From Furfurilactobacillus milii (GTDB lineage: Bacteria > Bacillota > Bacilli > Lactobacillales > Lactobacillaceae): a DNA stretch of 64,000 bases. The stretch spans positions 248,408 to 312,407 of the forward strand of contig NZ_WEZQ01000005.1 in NCBI RefSeq assembly GCF_009864005.1, in the 5' to 3' direction. Positions 55,614 to 64,000 of this stretch are shown piece after piece; the first letter of the stretch is position 1, and each line of letters begins with the position of its first letter. The notes under the pieces were generated by a model. The model had not been told where the DNA came from. It was given only the letters and a program-made list of their open reading frames with translations, and did not search any database. Made by a program: the position numbers and the translations under genes.

Positions 55614-56609
55614 TTATTTATTTTCTTGTGCGTCCAGCTGTTTCAACATCGTGTTAAACCATGCTGGTAACGGAATTTCAAACCGCATTGTTTTACCAGT
55701 ACGAGGATGAACGAATCCCAAAGTTTGTGCCGTTAAGTACTGACCATTACCTGGCAGTGTCTTTTTAGGCCCGTATAACGGGTCACCAGCTAGTGGATGC
55801 CCAATATAGGCCATGTGGACACGAATCTGATGTGTCCGGCCGGTTTCTAGTCGGCAACTAATCAGCGTGTACTGTTGATATCGTTTGATTACATGAAAAT
55901 GTGTCACGGCATGACGGCCATCTTTAACAATCGCCATTTTTTTGCGGTCCTTCGGAGAACGGCCAATCGGTGCGTCAACGGTACCATCATCTTCGCTAAT
56001 AACGCCATGGACGAGTGCAATGTACTGGCGCTCGTTTGTTTTAGCCTTGAGTTGTGCAGACAGACTCTGATGGGCCAAATCATTCTTGGCAACCATTAAT
56101 AAGCCAGACGTATCCTTGTCAATTCGGTGAACAATCCCTGGACGCAAACTGCCATTGATCGTTGACAACGGACTATGCGCTAACAACGCATTGACCAATG
56201 TATGATCCGGGTGCCCAGGTGCAGGATGAACCACCATTCCTTGCGGTTTATTAACGACAATAACATCGTCATCTTCATACACAATGTCTAAGGGAATAGC
56301 TTCAGGAACCAAGGCAATTGGCGTCGGCGTTTTGGGCACAAACGTTACTTTGTCACCAGCGGCCAGCTCATCACGTTTTTTAACGTCTTGACCATTAACC
56401 GTTACCCGGTGATCAACGATGGCACTTTGTGCTTGGGATCGTGTGATGCCAGCTAACTGACTTAAAACCTTGTCCAAACGACCGATTTGCGTCGTGATGA
56501 TAAAGGTTTGCGTGGCTGGTGTAGTAACTTGAGCTGGCATGCTGTCATATTCTTGGCGATGCGCTTTCGCATCAGTTGCTGATGTGCTGGTTGTTTCGTT
56601 TCTATTCAT
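55614..56609 (-). CDS. rluD: RluD-family 23S rRNA pseudouridine synthase
   Basis: The 331-residue protein has an S4 RNA-binding domain (GRLDKVLSQLAGITRSQAQS, then VTVNGQDVKKRDELAAGDKV) and a catalytic domain with VNKPQGMVVHPAPGH and HRIDKDTSGLL carrying the catalytic Asp. The N-terminal 40 residues are polar and unusual; a later Met (MPAQVTT) is an alternative start. In Bacillus the homologue ylyB also lies between lspA and pyrR. Confidence 0.92.
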   Translation of the reverse strand: MNRNETTSTSATDAKAHRQEYDSMPAQVTTPATQTFIITTQIGRLDKVLSQLAGITRSQAQSAIVDHRVTVNGQDVKKRDELAAGDKVTFVPKTPTPIALVPEAIPLDIVYEDDDVIVVNKPQGMVVHPAPGHPDHTLVNALLAHSPLSTINGSLRPGIVHRIDKDTSGLLMVAKNDLAHQSLSAQLKAKTNERQYIALVHGVISEDDGTVDAPIGRSPKDRKKMAIVKDGRHAVTHFHVIKRYQQYTLISCRLETGRTHQIRVHMAYIGHPLAGDPLYGPKKTLPGNGQYLTAQTLGFVHPRTGKTMRFEIPLPAWFNTMLKQLDAQENK

Positions 56610-56631
56610 AGTTGTGTCAATTAATCCTTAA

Positions 56632-57204
56632 TTATTTTGCTGCGTGTCGGGGACCACTGTGTTTAATTGGTCGATTATCTTTTTTAGGGGTCTTAGCCTT
56701 CTGTTTGGAACTTGCTTGACTGTGTCCTGTTGTATTGTCATCACGGTCAAAAATCACCGCAACAATCAACAAAATCACGCCAACCGTGAGACACCAATCT
56801 GCAAAATTACTGATTGGAAAACTCTTCATGAAGTCCAGTTGAAACATGTCGACGACATAGCCCAAACGAATACGATCAATAAAGTTTCCGAGTGTTCCAG
56901 CCATCATAAAACTGATGCCCCACATGTATAATCGCTGGGCGCGTAACCGCCACATCGCATAAGCCAAGACGATAACCGCCACGATTGTAATCACAATAAA
57001 GATGTCAATGCGGCCCGTCAAAATCGACCATGCGGCACCATTATTTCTAAGGCTCGTTAATGATAACAGTCCCGGGATGAACGTATGCGTGCTACCTAAG
57101 GCTAGATTATTCGCAATATAGTACTTGATACCTTGATCAGCACCCACCAGCACAGCAATAAAAATCCAGTAATATATCATTGGCGTAACGTGGCTCGTGG
57201 CCAC
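56632..57204 (-). CDS. lspA: Lipoprotein signal peptidase II
   Basis: LspA cleaves signal peptides of prolipoproteins. Four membrane helices and the two catalytic aspartates (GTLGNFIDRI and ISNFADWCL) are present, with VGADQGIKYY near the start. The C-terminal tail of about 35 residues is basic and polar. The start is ambiguous: GTG at 57204 is only 2 nt from AAGGAG, whereas the conserved ATG at 57180 is 26 nt away but separated from it by a small hairpin. Co-oriented with fhs, rluD and pyrR. Confidence 0.93.
   Translation of the reverse strand: MATSHVTPMIYYWIFIAVLVGADQGIKYYIANNLALGSTHTFIPGLLSLTSLRNNGAAWSILTGRIDIFIVITIVAVIVLAYAMWRLRAQRLYMWGISFMMAGTLGNFIDRIRLGYVVDMFQLDFMKSFPISNFADWCLTVGVILLIVAVIFDRDDNTTGHSQASSKQKAKTPKKDNRPIKHSGPRHAAK
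57190..57204 (-). promoter_or_regulatory. Hairpin between the lspA Shine-Dalgarno and the conserved ATG
   Basis: GTGGC-CACGA-GCCAC on the minus strand would loop out 15 nt and bring AAGGAG (plus 57207-57212) to about 11 nt from ATG 57180. Confidence 0.4.
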
Positions 57205-57228
57205 AACTCCTTTTCATCAAGCTGATTA

Positions 57229-58893
57229 TTAGAAAATTCCAGAGATCTTGCCATCATCTGTAATTGCCATATCTAAAGCGGCAGGATGTTTCGGCAGACC
57301 AGGCATCGTTAAAATGGAACCAGTTAACGCCACCATGAACCCAGCACCTAAACGAGGCTCAAATGCCCGAATATGAATGTCAAAGTCCTTCGGGGCACCG
57401 AGCTGCTTTGGCCGATCTGTTAGTGAATACTGCGTTTTTGCCATGCAAACAGGTAGCTTATCCCAGCCACGTTTTGCATACCGGCGTAATTGTGCCTTGG
57501 CATGCGGTTCCAAGACAACGCCACGGCCGCCATAAATGGTCGTCACAATTTTAGTTGCTTTAGTCACAATATCATCGTCAGCATCGTATAATGGCTTGAA
57601 GTCGGTCGGTTGTTGAGCGGCACGAACAACGGCATGAGCTAACTCAGTTGTCCCATCACCGCCATGTGCCCATTCATCAGCTTCCACAGCTTCTACATGG
57701 AACTGTTGACAGTAATCCTGGATCAACTTAATTTCTTCTGAAGTGTCTGATGTAAATGCATTAATAGCAACGACAACCGGAATTTGATAACGTTGCATAC
57801 TTTCAATGTGTTTACCAAGGTTGGCAAGCCCTTTTTGTAATGCATCAAGGTTTGGTGTTGTTAAATCAGCAAGTGCTTGACCGCCATGCAACTTAAGCGC
57901 ACGAACAGTGGCCACCAAAACAACTGCATCCGGTGTTTTACCTAGAACTGGTACTTTGATATCAAGAAACTTTTCGGCACCCAAATCAGCCCCAAAGCCA
58001 GCCTCTGTAACAGCATATTCACCTAATTGAAGGGCTGTTCGCGTTGCCAACACACTGTTACAACCATGAGCAATATTTGCAAATGGGCCACCGTGGATGA
58101 TAGCTGGTGTGCCTTCCAAAGTTTGAACAAGATTTGGCTTGATTGCTTCCTTGAGGAGCAAGGCAATGGCGCCGCCAACCTGTAAGTCAGCGACGGTAAC
58201 TGGTTGCCGATCGTAATTTTCAGCGACAACGATGCGGTTGATCCGTGCTTTTAAGTCGTGCAGATCAGTTGCCAAACATAAAATGGCCATCAGTTCACTG
58301 GCAACAGTAATATCAAAATGATCTTCCCGAGGCATACCCGAGGTTGGACCGCCCATGCCGATAACCGTATTCCTCAGCGCACGATCGTTAATGTCCAAGA
58401 CACGGTGAAAACTGATCCGTCGTGGGTCAATATGCAGCTCGTTACCTTGTTGAATGTGATTGTCAATTAACGCAGCCAATGTGTTATTGGCAGTTGTTAA
58501 GGCATGAAAATCACCGTTAAAATGCAAATTAATATCTTCCATTGGCGCAACTTGTGCATAACCACCACCAGTGGCACCGCCTTTCATTCCCATCACGGGG
58601 CCTAAGGAAGGTTCGCGTAAAGCCAAAACGGCCCGCTTACCAATCTTACGTAAACCATCGCCAAGTCCAATTGTAACTGTCGTCTTACCCTCACCAGCCG
58701 GTGTTGGATTAATTGATGTAACCAACACCAACTTGCCAGATTGACGTTTGCCAGTTAACGGCAAATCAATTTTGCCTTTGTAACGACCAAATGGTTCAAT
58801 TTCATCCTCTGTTAAGCCTGCCGTCTTGGCAATTTCACTAATTTTACGTAATTTAGTTTGTTGTGCAATCTCGATATCTTTTGGTTGTGTCAT
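57229..58893 (-). CDS. fhs: Formate-tetrahydrofolate ligase
   Basis: Fhs makes 10-formyl-THF from formate, ATP and THF, supplying one-carbon units for purines and initiator tRNA. The 554-residue product has the P-loop [38 protein letters not shown] and [17 protein letters not shown]. The ATG at 58893 follows GGAGAGGAAG. It is upstream of lspA on the same strand with a short gap, so the unit fhs-lspA-rluD-pyrR-carA-carB could be one transcript. Confidence 0.97.
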   Translation of the reverse strand: MTQPKDIEIAQQTKLRKISEIAKTAGLTEDEIEPFGRYKGKIDLPLTGKRQSGKLVLVTSINPTPAGEGKTTVTIGLGDGLRKIGKRAVLALREPSLGPVMGMKGGATGGGYAQVAPMEDINLHFNGDFHALTTANNTLAALIDNHIQQGNELHIDPRRISFHRVLDINDRALRNTVIGMGGPTSGMPREDHFDITVASELMAILCLATDLHDLKARINRIVVAENYDRQPVTVADLQVGGAIALLLKEAIKPNLVQTLEGTPAIIHGGPFANIAHGCNSVLATRTALQLGEYAVTEAGFGADLGAEKFLDIKVPVLGKTPDAVVLVATVRALKLHGGQALADLTTPNLDALQKGLANLGKHIESMQRYQIPVVVAINAFTSDTSEEIKLIQDYCQQFHVEAVEADEWAHGGDGTTELAHAVVRAAQQPTDFKPLYDADDDIVTKATKIVTTIYGGRGVVLEPHAKAQLRRYAKRGWDKLPVCMAKTQYSLTDRPKQLGAPKDFDIHIRAFEPRLGAGFMVALTGSILTMPGLPKHPAALDMAITDDGKISGIF

Positions 58894-58956
58894 GAACAAC
58901 TTCCTCTCCTCAGACCGTTTAGGGTGTCTGTTATAATAAATCTTATTAGGGTTGGT

Positions 58957-59337
58957 CTAGTCAGCACTAACAATGGTTTTAATCTTCGCCAATGAGTGTT
59001 TGGTTACGCGGAATCGATAATGTTTGCCGCCCAAAGAAAAACTCATGGTGCGACCACTAAGTGACAATTGTTCCAATTGATGAACATTGACGGTTAGTGC
59101 TCTGGGCGCCAGCATCCGACGAACAATCAGGTTTTGACCGGTAAAGACCAGTTGACGGCCTAAAAGTTCCCAAGCAAGCAATAAAATAAATAAGCAAGCG
59201 ATGAAAATCGCCGGCCAGTTAAACCGCGCCATTTCATATTGAAAAATCACGCCACCACAAAAGAATATGGCGACCCATGACCAAATAATAACCGCAGTTA
59301 AACCGCTTGGCCGATAAAAAAAACGTTGTGTGTGCAT
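58957..59337 (-). CDS. EbsA-like membrane protein
   Basis: The 126-residue protein starts at ATG 59337 (AAAGGGG upstream) with two membrane helices (about 15-35 and 40-58) and a C-terminal PH-like beta region with LVFTGQNLIVRRML and LSLSGRTMSFSLGGKHYRFR. This architecture and its position beside an RNase HI gene recall the EbsA family of lactobacilli and enterococci. Function unknown. Confidence 0.65.
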   Translation of the reverse strand: MHTQRFFYRPSGLTAVIIWSWVAIFFCGGVIFQYEMARFNWPAIFIACLFILLLAWELLGRQLVFTGQNLIVRRMLAPRALTVNVHQLEQLSLSGRTMSFSLGGKHYRFRVTKHSLAKIKTIVSAD

Positions 59338-59398
59338 CGACGTACGAAACCCCTTTCTTTCAAACACTTCTATTTTACCAAATTTAAGGACTAAGATG

Positions 59399-59803
59399 AT
59401 GATCAAACTTTATACAGATGCGGCGAGCGTCGCAACTCATCCAAAAATAGCTCAAATTTCCAGCGGTGCGGGCATTCTTCTCGTTCAGAATGGTCACCAG
59501 TATCCCTTCAAACAAACAATCAGTGCTCTTGATAATCATGCCGCTGAATTTCAGGCTGCTATCCTTGGCTTTAAGGAGGCTCAAAAATTGAGTGAGCCGG
59601 AAGAAACGGTGATGTTTTTTACGGATAGTCGTTTGGTAGCAGATGCTGTCGGTAAAGGCGTTATGAAACATTACCCAGACCTAACGCAAAAGTTACTGAC
59701 CCTCCAAGATTCGTTTTCATTAGTCATCACACAGTGGATTCCGGACCGTCAGAACATGGGTGCTCACAGGCTTGCATTACAAGCACTACATCAAGCGCAT
59801 TAA
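59399..59803 (+). CDS. RNase HI-like protein
   Basis: The 134-residue protein has the RNase H fold with the acidic set D in KLYTDAAS, E in NHAAEFQAAILG and D in FFTDSRLV, and a final QNMGAHRLALQA where the family has NxxAHxLA. It lacks the basic protrusion of E. coli RnhA. It may remove RNA from hybrids alongside RnhB. ATG 59399 is 8 nt after AAGGA. Divergent from the EbsA-like gene. Confidence 0.85.
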   Translation: MIKLYTDAASVATHPKIAQISSGAGILLVQNGHQYPFKQTISALDNHAAEFQAAILGFKEAQKLSEPEETVMFFTDSRLVADAVGKGVMKHYPDLTQKLLTLQDSFSLVITQWIPDRQNMGAHRLALQALHQAH

Positions 59804-60132
59804 GCGTATCATATCGAGAATTTATCAGAGCCAATTGACAACAATATTTAACGGATTTAAATATTTCGTCCAGTTTCTGTTATTCGTTTAATCACAAACG
59901 ACTGCATGCATTACAGTTGCCACCTTTTGACTGGCATTGGTTAATACTTAACCCTGTTTGCGTGTGTTAATTACGATTGCTTGAAATTATAAGCTTTTGA
60001 GCATACATTAATAACAATCACATAAATGACGTGTTGATTGTAGACATTCAATCACGATACCTCGGCCAACTTTTTGTACAACGTTCGTTTGCCACTCAGC
60101 TAATTAAGCTGTTTTTTTGGGGGGATGTTGTT
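59804..60132 (+). other. Leader-like gap before the small membrane protein gene
   Basis: About 330 bases without a gene. They hold a hairpin (TGATTG/CAATCA, 60035-60054) and a second one (CAGCT/AGCTG followed by seven T, 60097-60118) directly before the GGGGGGATG ribosome-binding site. The second resembles a terminator. Confidence 0.5.
60097..60118 (+). terminator. Terminator-like hairpin abutting a ribosome-binding site
   Basis: CAGCT-AATTA-AGCTG plus TTTTTTT, immediately followed by GGGGGGATG of the next gene. The stem is only 5 bp. Confidence 0.45.
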
Positions 60133-60411
60133 ATGTTAAATGCAACGAAGCTTGAAGCAACCAAGTACTATCCGTCTAACCCACTGAAAAGATTCAGTTT
60201 CATCGCTAAATCAGCGTTGCTTGTAGCCTCAATTTTTGTTTATAACGAAACTGGACTAGGACTGCTAGCCATTGCTGGAATGGTATCTTTGAACGCTCAT
60301 TTCATGACATTTGAGGACACTGCCGACAGAAACCCGCTGAATCTTGTCGATTTAGTTGTATCGGTTTTGCTTATTATTCTCACAACCATTTTAATGATTA
60401 TTCGATCTTGA
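60133..60411 (+). CDS. Small membrane protein of unknown function
   Basis: A 92-residue protein starts at ATG 60133 behind GGGGGGATG. It has a polar N-terminus (LNATKLEATKYYPSNPLKR), then three hydrophobic stretches around residues 22-38, 40-55 and 70-90. No family was recognised. A clear terminator follows, so it is a separate unit possibly controlled by the upstream hairpins. Confidence 0.6.
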   Translation: MLNATKLEATKYYPSNPLKRFSFIAKSALLVASIFVYNETGLGLLAIAGMVSLNAHFMTFEDTADRNPLNLVDLVVSVLLIILTTILMIIRS

Positions 60412-60454
60412 TTAAGCTGTGGTTTGACTAGCTGAAATAAACGCAAAATATTCG

Positions 60455-60492
60455 AAAAAACCGACTGGAATTATTTTCCAATCGGTTTTTTG
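60455..60492. terminator. Bidirectional terminator before ypsC
   Basis: AAAAAACCGA-TGGAA pairs with TTCCA-TCGGTTTTTT between convergent genes. Confidence 0.9.
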
Positions 60493-60525
60493 ATATTCAG
60501 CTCCCATGTCTATTCATATAGACTT

Positions 60526-61671
60526 CTACTTATTATGATGCCAAATTGGTTTGCCCCAGTATTGGTACAAATCTGTCCGTAAAGCCCCATTATAAAGTTT
60601 ACGTTTCTTAGTCGCTCGCTGACCGTACGCAGTCTCGAAATCTAAATCACTGGTCAAAATGTATTTACTCCACGTTGTCAGTGGTTTAAATGCCTTACCC
60701 ATGCCTTTGTACAAGGCACGAACGGCCGTTTGATCGCTCAAACGTTCCCCGTATGGCGGGTTGGCAACTATAACACCGTTAATTTTATCGGTCGTCAATG
60801 CCGTTACATCTGCCACACTAAAATGGACATCTTGGCTCAAACCAGCTGCTTGAGCATTCTTTTTGGCAATGGCAACCATTTCAGGATCATTATCACTACC
60901 AGCAATGTCAAATTCGCTGTCATAATCGGCTGCGGCATCTGCTTCGTCCCGCACTGTGTCTGCCACTTCAGAAGAAACCCATGGCCAGCTTTCACAAATA
61001 AAGTGGCGGTTGTATCCAGGAGCAATGTTACGTGCAATAAGTGCTGCTTCAATTGGTAATGTTCCTGACCCACAAACAGGATCAAGAAATGGCATGTCAG
61101 CGGGGGTCCAATGCGTTAATAAAATTAATGCGGCTGCCATATTTTCTTTCAGTGGCGCGTCCCCTTTAGCTACCCGGTAACCACGTTTGAACAATGAATC
61201 TCCGGTTGTTTCCAACGTCAACATGACTTGATCTTTATTGATGGCCACTTCCAGTGGAAATTTAGCGCCCGTTTCTGGTAGTCGAGTTCGCCGGTGGTAA
61301 ACGTCACTTAACTGAGTAACGATGGCTTTTTTTACAATTGCCTGAGCATCGGGAACACTATGCAGCTGTGAATTATGTGAACGCCCTTCCACTGGGAAAT
61401 TAGCGTCCATTGGCAAAAGCTCATCCCAGGCCACAGCCTCAGTCTGGTCGAACAGTTCGGTAAATGTTAGCGCAGGAAATTCCTTAACCACAATTTTGAT
61501 ACGATCAGCTGTCCGTAACCATAAGTTGGTCCGTAATATATCTTTAACAGTGCCGTTAAAGCGGACACGGCCATTTTCAACCTGGGTTTCATACCCTAAA
61601 TCTCTCAGTTCGCGACCAACCAAGGCCTCAATACCTGCGGCACAAGTCGCAATTAATTGAAATGTTTGCAT
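60526..61671 (-). CDS. ypsC: THUMP-domain class I rRNA methyltransferase (YpsC/RlmL type)
   Basis: The 381-residue protein has an N-terminal THUMP region (CAAGIEALVGRELRDLGYE) and a Rossmann methyltransferase domain with the SAM motif FLDPVCGSGTLPIEAALIA and catalytic NPPYGERL. It is homologous to the N-terminal half of RlmL, which makes m2G2445 in 23S rRNA. The order ypsA-gpsB-rnpB-ypsC is as in Bacillus. Confidence 0.93.
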   Translation of the reverse strand: MQTFQLIATCAAGIEALVGRELRDLGYETQVENGRVRFNGTVKDILRTNLWLRTADRIKIVVKEFPALTFTELFDQTEAVAWDELLPMDANFPVEGRSHNSQLHSVPDAQAIVKKAIVTQLSDVYHRRTRLPETGAKFPLEVAINKDQVMLTLETTGDSLFKRGYRVAKGDAPLKENMAAALILLTHWTPADMPFLDPVCGSGTLPIEAALIARNIAPGYNRHFICESWPWVSSEVADTVRDEADAAADYDSEFDIAGSDNDPEMVAIAKKNAQAAGLSQDVHFSVADVTALTTDKINGVIVANPPYGERLSDQTAVRALYKGMGKAFKPLTTWSKYILTSDLDFETAYGQRATKKRKLYNGALRTDLYQYWGKPIWHHNK

Positions 61672-61781
61672 CTTTACTCCTTACTATGTTGTGAGTGACT
61701 GTAATTGAGTCAGTTGATCCTTTGCAATTACTTATCCCCACCAATTCGATAACCATCTTACCATTTGCATTAGCAAGGTGC

Positions 61782-61795
61782 TACCTAATTAGGTA
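61782..61795. promoter_or_regulatory. Palindrome upstream of ypsC
   Basis: TACCTAATTAGGTA is a perfect 14-bp dyad between rnpB and ypsC. It may be a regulator site; nothing else supports this. Confidence 0.3.
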
Positions 61796-61832
61796 ATCAG
61801 TACAAGGTCGTTGATTTTCTAATGCAGAGCAC

Positions 61833-61863
61833 AAAAAAGTCCTTCTCACACGTGAGAAGGACT
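61833..61863 (-). terminator. Terminator after rnpB
   Basis: On the minus strand AGTCCTTCTCAC pairs with GTGAGAAGGACT and TTTTTT follows. Confidence 0.9.
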
Positions 61864-61870
61864 GCCTGTT

Positions 61871-62256
61871 GCAAATTTCTGTAAGCCATGTTTTGTACTT
61901 CGTAGACCTCAGGCGCAATCTACTCCGTGGTAATCATCTATCTCAAGGTCAAAGACCTTCCCCCACAATCAGTTCAGTTACCTATGTGAAGCTCCCCTAC
62001 CGTAGTTTGGGTTTCCCGCTCGAGGGGTTTACCGCGTTCCACCCAGCATGTTTCCATACTGGTTTCGTCACTGTGGCACTTTTCAGGGATACTAGCGCAT
62101 AGCCGAAGCCTTAGCAACGTTTTCCCGCCGTTACCTTCAAAAGAAGGCACCCCAGCTTATTTTTTCACTGAGCACGAACACTACAGGCATCACAGCCTGT
62201 GCGAGCATGGACTTTCCTGACACAACATAAGTTATGCCCAATTACCCGAAATTTGC
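61871..62256 (-). ncRNA. rnpB: RNase P RNA, class B
   Basis: The minus strand contains the RNase P hallmarks: P1 arms GCAAATTTC/GAAATTTGC at the ends, GGAAAGTCCATGCTC, GTGCCACAGTGACG, GAAACATGCTGGGTGGAACG, the CGGTAAACCC segment and late GGTCTACGAAGTAC. Length about 386 nt and the Bacillus-type layout fit class B. This ribozyme matures tRNA 5' ends. It lies between gpsB and ypsC, as in Bacillus. Confidence 0.97.
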
Positions 62257-62278
62257 AATATTTGGTTAACAAATAAAA

Positions 62279-62683
62279 TTAGTCGTTCCAACCAGACTGG
62301 GAACCGGCACTAAAAGTGTCTTGACCCTTCTGATTGTTGGCACCATTATCCAGCTGAGAACCAAATACATGGCGTTCCAAATTGCTAAGCCGCTTTAAAA
62401 TATCCATGTTAGTTACGCTATTATTAGCCTGGCTAGTGGACGTTTCAACGTTGCTTTGAACAGATTGACGAGCGTTAACTTGACGAGTTAAATCATCAAC
62501 CTTCCCGGACAACTGTTCGTTTTCGGCGCGAAGTTGAGAAATTTCACGATTGAACGTTTCGTAATCTTTGATTACAAGGTCCAAGAAACTGTCAACGTCC
62601 GTTGGATCGTAGGCGGTTCCCATTCGTTTTTCCTTAAATTCTTTTTGCAGAATATCCTGCGTCGTAAAGTTGATCTCTTGCAT
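62279..62683 (-). CDS. gpsB: Cell division protein GpsB
   Basis: GpsB coordinates peptidoglycan synthesis between side wall and septum. The 134-residue protein has the DivIVA-like N-terminal domain (FTTQDILQKEFKEKRMGTAY and DPTDVDSFLDLVIKDYE), a coiled coil, a polar linker and a C-terminal helix with NMDILKRLSNLERHVFG. The ATG at 62683 is 8 nt after GAGGTG. It follows ypsA and precedes rnpB. Confidence 0.95.
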   Translation of the reverse strand: MQEINFTTQDILQKEFKEKRMGTAYDPTDVDSFLDLVIKDYETFNREISQLRAENEQLSGKVDDLTRQVNARQSVQSNVETSTSQANNSVTNMDILKRLSNLERHVFGSQLDNGANNQKGQDTFSAGSQSGWND

Positions 62684-62751
62684 GAACATTACACCTCATC
62701 ATCTATCTGTCGAAACACGACTTTAAGTATTGTATCGCATGTTGACGAAAA

Positions 62752-63312
62752 TTAAAACGACTGTCGATGATTTTCTTGATATTCATCGGCACTCTCTTGC
62801 AACCAGTCGAAATCTATGAGGGTCATTTCATAAGGATGCTGGTCGTTAAAAGCCTTGATGGCTAAGTAATCGTACGTAGGTTTGCCCTCGTGTTCTATAT
62901 CATATACTAAAAGTGCCGCATCTGTATGCGAAAGCATAAAGGCTTGATAATTTTTTAATTGTTGCGGTGATTGATAAGATTGCTTTGACACTGAATCTGA
63001 AAAATCTACCCGTTCCCGTAGTGTTGCAAGCTGGGCCTGATTGTTTTCATTCCAATTCTGCCCGAATTCAGCAAATGGTAACATCATGGCCACTTTTAGT
63101 TGCGGGTAATCAGCCTTGAGGTCATTGGCAACCTCAATCGTCCATTGTTCAACACCCAGCTGACCACCTGTAATGATCCAGTCAACGCCATTCTCAATTT
63201 GGTTAGTCAACGTTTGCCGGAGCGCGTACTTTAGTACTGTGAGTTTAGGATCTTTACTGCCAAATACGCCGAGTTCATAACTACGATAACCAGTAACCCA
63301 TAACCGACTCAT
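62752..63312 (-). CDS. ypsA: YpsA, SLOG-domain protein
   Basis: The 186-residue protein begins RLWVTGYRSYELGVFG and contains WIITGGQLGVEQWTIEVA, the nucleotide-like-ligand site of the YpsA/SLOG family. YpsA affects cell division in Bacillus and Staphylococcus. It heads the ypsA-gpsB-rnpB-ypsC cluster and is divergent from recU. Confidence 0.93.
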   Translation of the reverse strand: MSRLWVTGYRSYELGVFGSKDPKLTVLKYALRQTLTNQIENGVDWIITGGQLGVEQWTIEVANDLKADYPQLKVAMMLPFAEFGQNWNENNQAQLATLRERVDFSDSVSKQSYQSPQQLKNYQAFMLSHTDAALLVYDIEHEGKPTYDYLAIKAFNDQHPYEMTLIDFDWLQESADEYQENHRQSF

Positions 63313-63535
63313 ATTAGTGAATATCCTTCCCGATTAGTTAAAATCAATAAATAAAACTCACATTAGTTATCCTTAGTTTTAAATATCATTTTGCCATAAA
63401 CAAAGTCAGTGACGCAAATTCCTGTTTAAATCAGCCCAGTTTTGTCAAAAATTGCACTTTTTCATCACAAACACATTAAACATAAGTTACGGGTTTGTTA
63501 ACATCATTACAGTCTCGGAGACTATTCGGCAAATC

Positions 63536-63544
63536 TGATATAAT
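63536..63544 (+). promoter_or_regulatory. Extended -10 promoter of recU
   Basis: TGATATAAT (63536-63544) is an ideal extended -10; no good -35 is visible, as is usual for this class. Confidence 0.65.
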
Positions 63545-63572
63545 GGGCGCAATGTAAGAAAGTGTGGCGAAA

Positions 63573-63668
63573 ATGCCTGCAAGTCTGGTAGCGTTAGGAA
63601 GTTTTAGATATTTAAAAACTAAAATTCAATCACTACCTGTGCTTTTGCGGGCTGTCGCACACAACTAA
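63573..63668 (+). CDS. Candidate 31-codon ORF in the recU leader
   Basis: ATG 63573 opens a 31-residue frame starting MPASLVALGSFRYLK and ending RAVAHN. Its TAA (63666-63668) overlaps the AAGGAG ribosome-binding site of recU (63667-63672). A weak AAGAAAG precedes it. Such an arrangement suggests coupling, but coding status is unproven. Confidence 0.4.
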   Translation: MPASLVALGSFRYLKTKIQSLPVLLRAVAHN

Positions 63669-63683
63669 GGAGTGTGGTCTGTT

Positions 63684-64000
63684 GTGAACATCCGTTACCC
63701 AAACGGAGCCGCTTATCATGGACCAGCAAAACAGTCTGCCCCCCTGCATACCGGCACCAGAACGAATTACGGTGACCGTGGAATGTCTTTGGAGGCGGAA
63801 CTAAACGAAAGTAATCAATACTACCTGACAAATGGCATTGCGGTGATTCATAAAAAACCGACACCAGTTCAGATCGTAAAAGTTGATTACCCCAGACGGT
63901 CCGCTGCAACGATTAAAGAAGCCTACTTTAGGCACCCATCAACAACCGATTATAATGGTGTGTACCAAGGCCACTACATCGATTTTGATGCGAAGGAAAC
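63684..64000 (+). CDS. recU: Holliday junction resolvase RecU (partial)
   Basis: RecU cleaves four-way junctions in recombination and helps chromosome segregation. The gene starts at GTG 63684, 11 nt after AAGGAG, and runs off the window; 105 residues are seen. It begins [13 protein letters not shown] and contains [32 protein letters not shown] and the catalytic [13 protein letters not shown] start. Recognition rests on these blocks and on the divergent ypsA neighbour, as in Bacillus. Confidence 0.93.
   Translation, partial: MNIRYPNGAAYHGPAKQSAPLHTGTRTNYGDRGMSLEAELNESNQYYLTNGIAVIHKKPTPVQIVKVDYPRRSAATIKEAYFRHPSTTDYNGVYQGHYIDFDAKE

Noticed and set aside
63619-63909. 96-codon minus-strand frame
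   Set aside because: It is antisense to recU.

Overview
The window is chromosomal DNA of a low-to-mid GC Gram-positive bacterium, almost certainly a Lactobacillaceae member. The conserved blocks rbgA-rnhB-dprA-topA-trmFO-xerC, parE-parC, lspA-rluD-pyrR and ypsA-gpsB-rnpB-ypsC, the class B RNase P RNA, Rgg/GadR-type and EbsA-like proteins and the salvage-only thiamine genes all fit; genus and species cannot be fixed from the sequence alone.

Layout: 1-14 kb is housekeeping (ribosome assembly GTPase tail, RNase HII, DprA, topoisomerase I, TrmFO, XerC, an aldose-epimerase-like protein, PlsY, topoisomerase IV under a likely LexA box). 14-21.5 kb holds a LysR gene coupled to Mn-dependent pyrophosphatase, two HesB-like paralogues separated by a palindromic MITE-like element, msrB-msrA, and a TPP-riboswitch-controlled thiM-thiD-thiE salvage operon, then tRNA-Ala(CGC). 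21.7-29.4 kb has a stand-alone OppA lipoprotein behind an elaborate attenuator leader, a GNAT acetyltransferase, an Ig-like repeat protein without signal peptide, and an ABC transporter/two-component operon arranged like yvfRSTU.

29.4-48.8 kb is the accessory part: a GH3 beta-glucosidase with a frameshift on an A7 tract plus MFS transporter and divergent AraC regulator with a cre site; XRE/membrane-protein pair beside a decayed paralogue; Rgg with a divergent ABC exporter; UspA, DsrE, aldo/keto reductases; a secreted GH30 enzyme; an ISL3 remnant; an SDR/TetR pair; a Tag-family glycosylase that has lost its expected zinc and base-recognition residues; DUF1275 and DegV.

48.9-64 kb returns to core genes: MarR, RqcH, a minus-strand unit fhs-lspA-rluD-pyrR-carA-carB, an EbsA-like protein with divergent RNase HI, and ypsA-gpsB-rnpB-ypsC with divergent recU. 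The most unusual item is carA-carB: both reading frames are intact and coupled, yet CarA lacks its whole glutaminase catalytic triad and CarB has lost most of its second ATP-grasp domain and key residues of the first. They sit where the pyrimidine operon normally follows pyrR, whose other members are absent, so this looks like a pseudoenzyme CPSase left in (or recruited from) a vanished pyr operon. Other points worth attention are the OppA leader (14-codon Trp-containing peptide, 5' end complementary to the terminator), the GH3 slippery heptamer, the xerC ribosome-binding site inside a hairpin, and a small ORF whose stop overlaps the recU ribosome-binding site.
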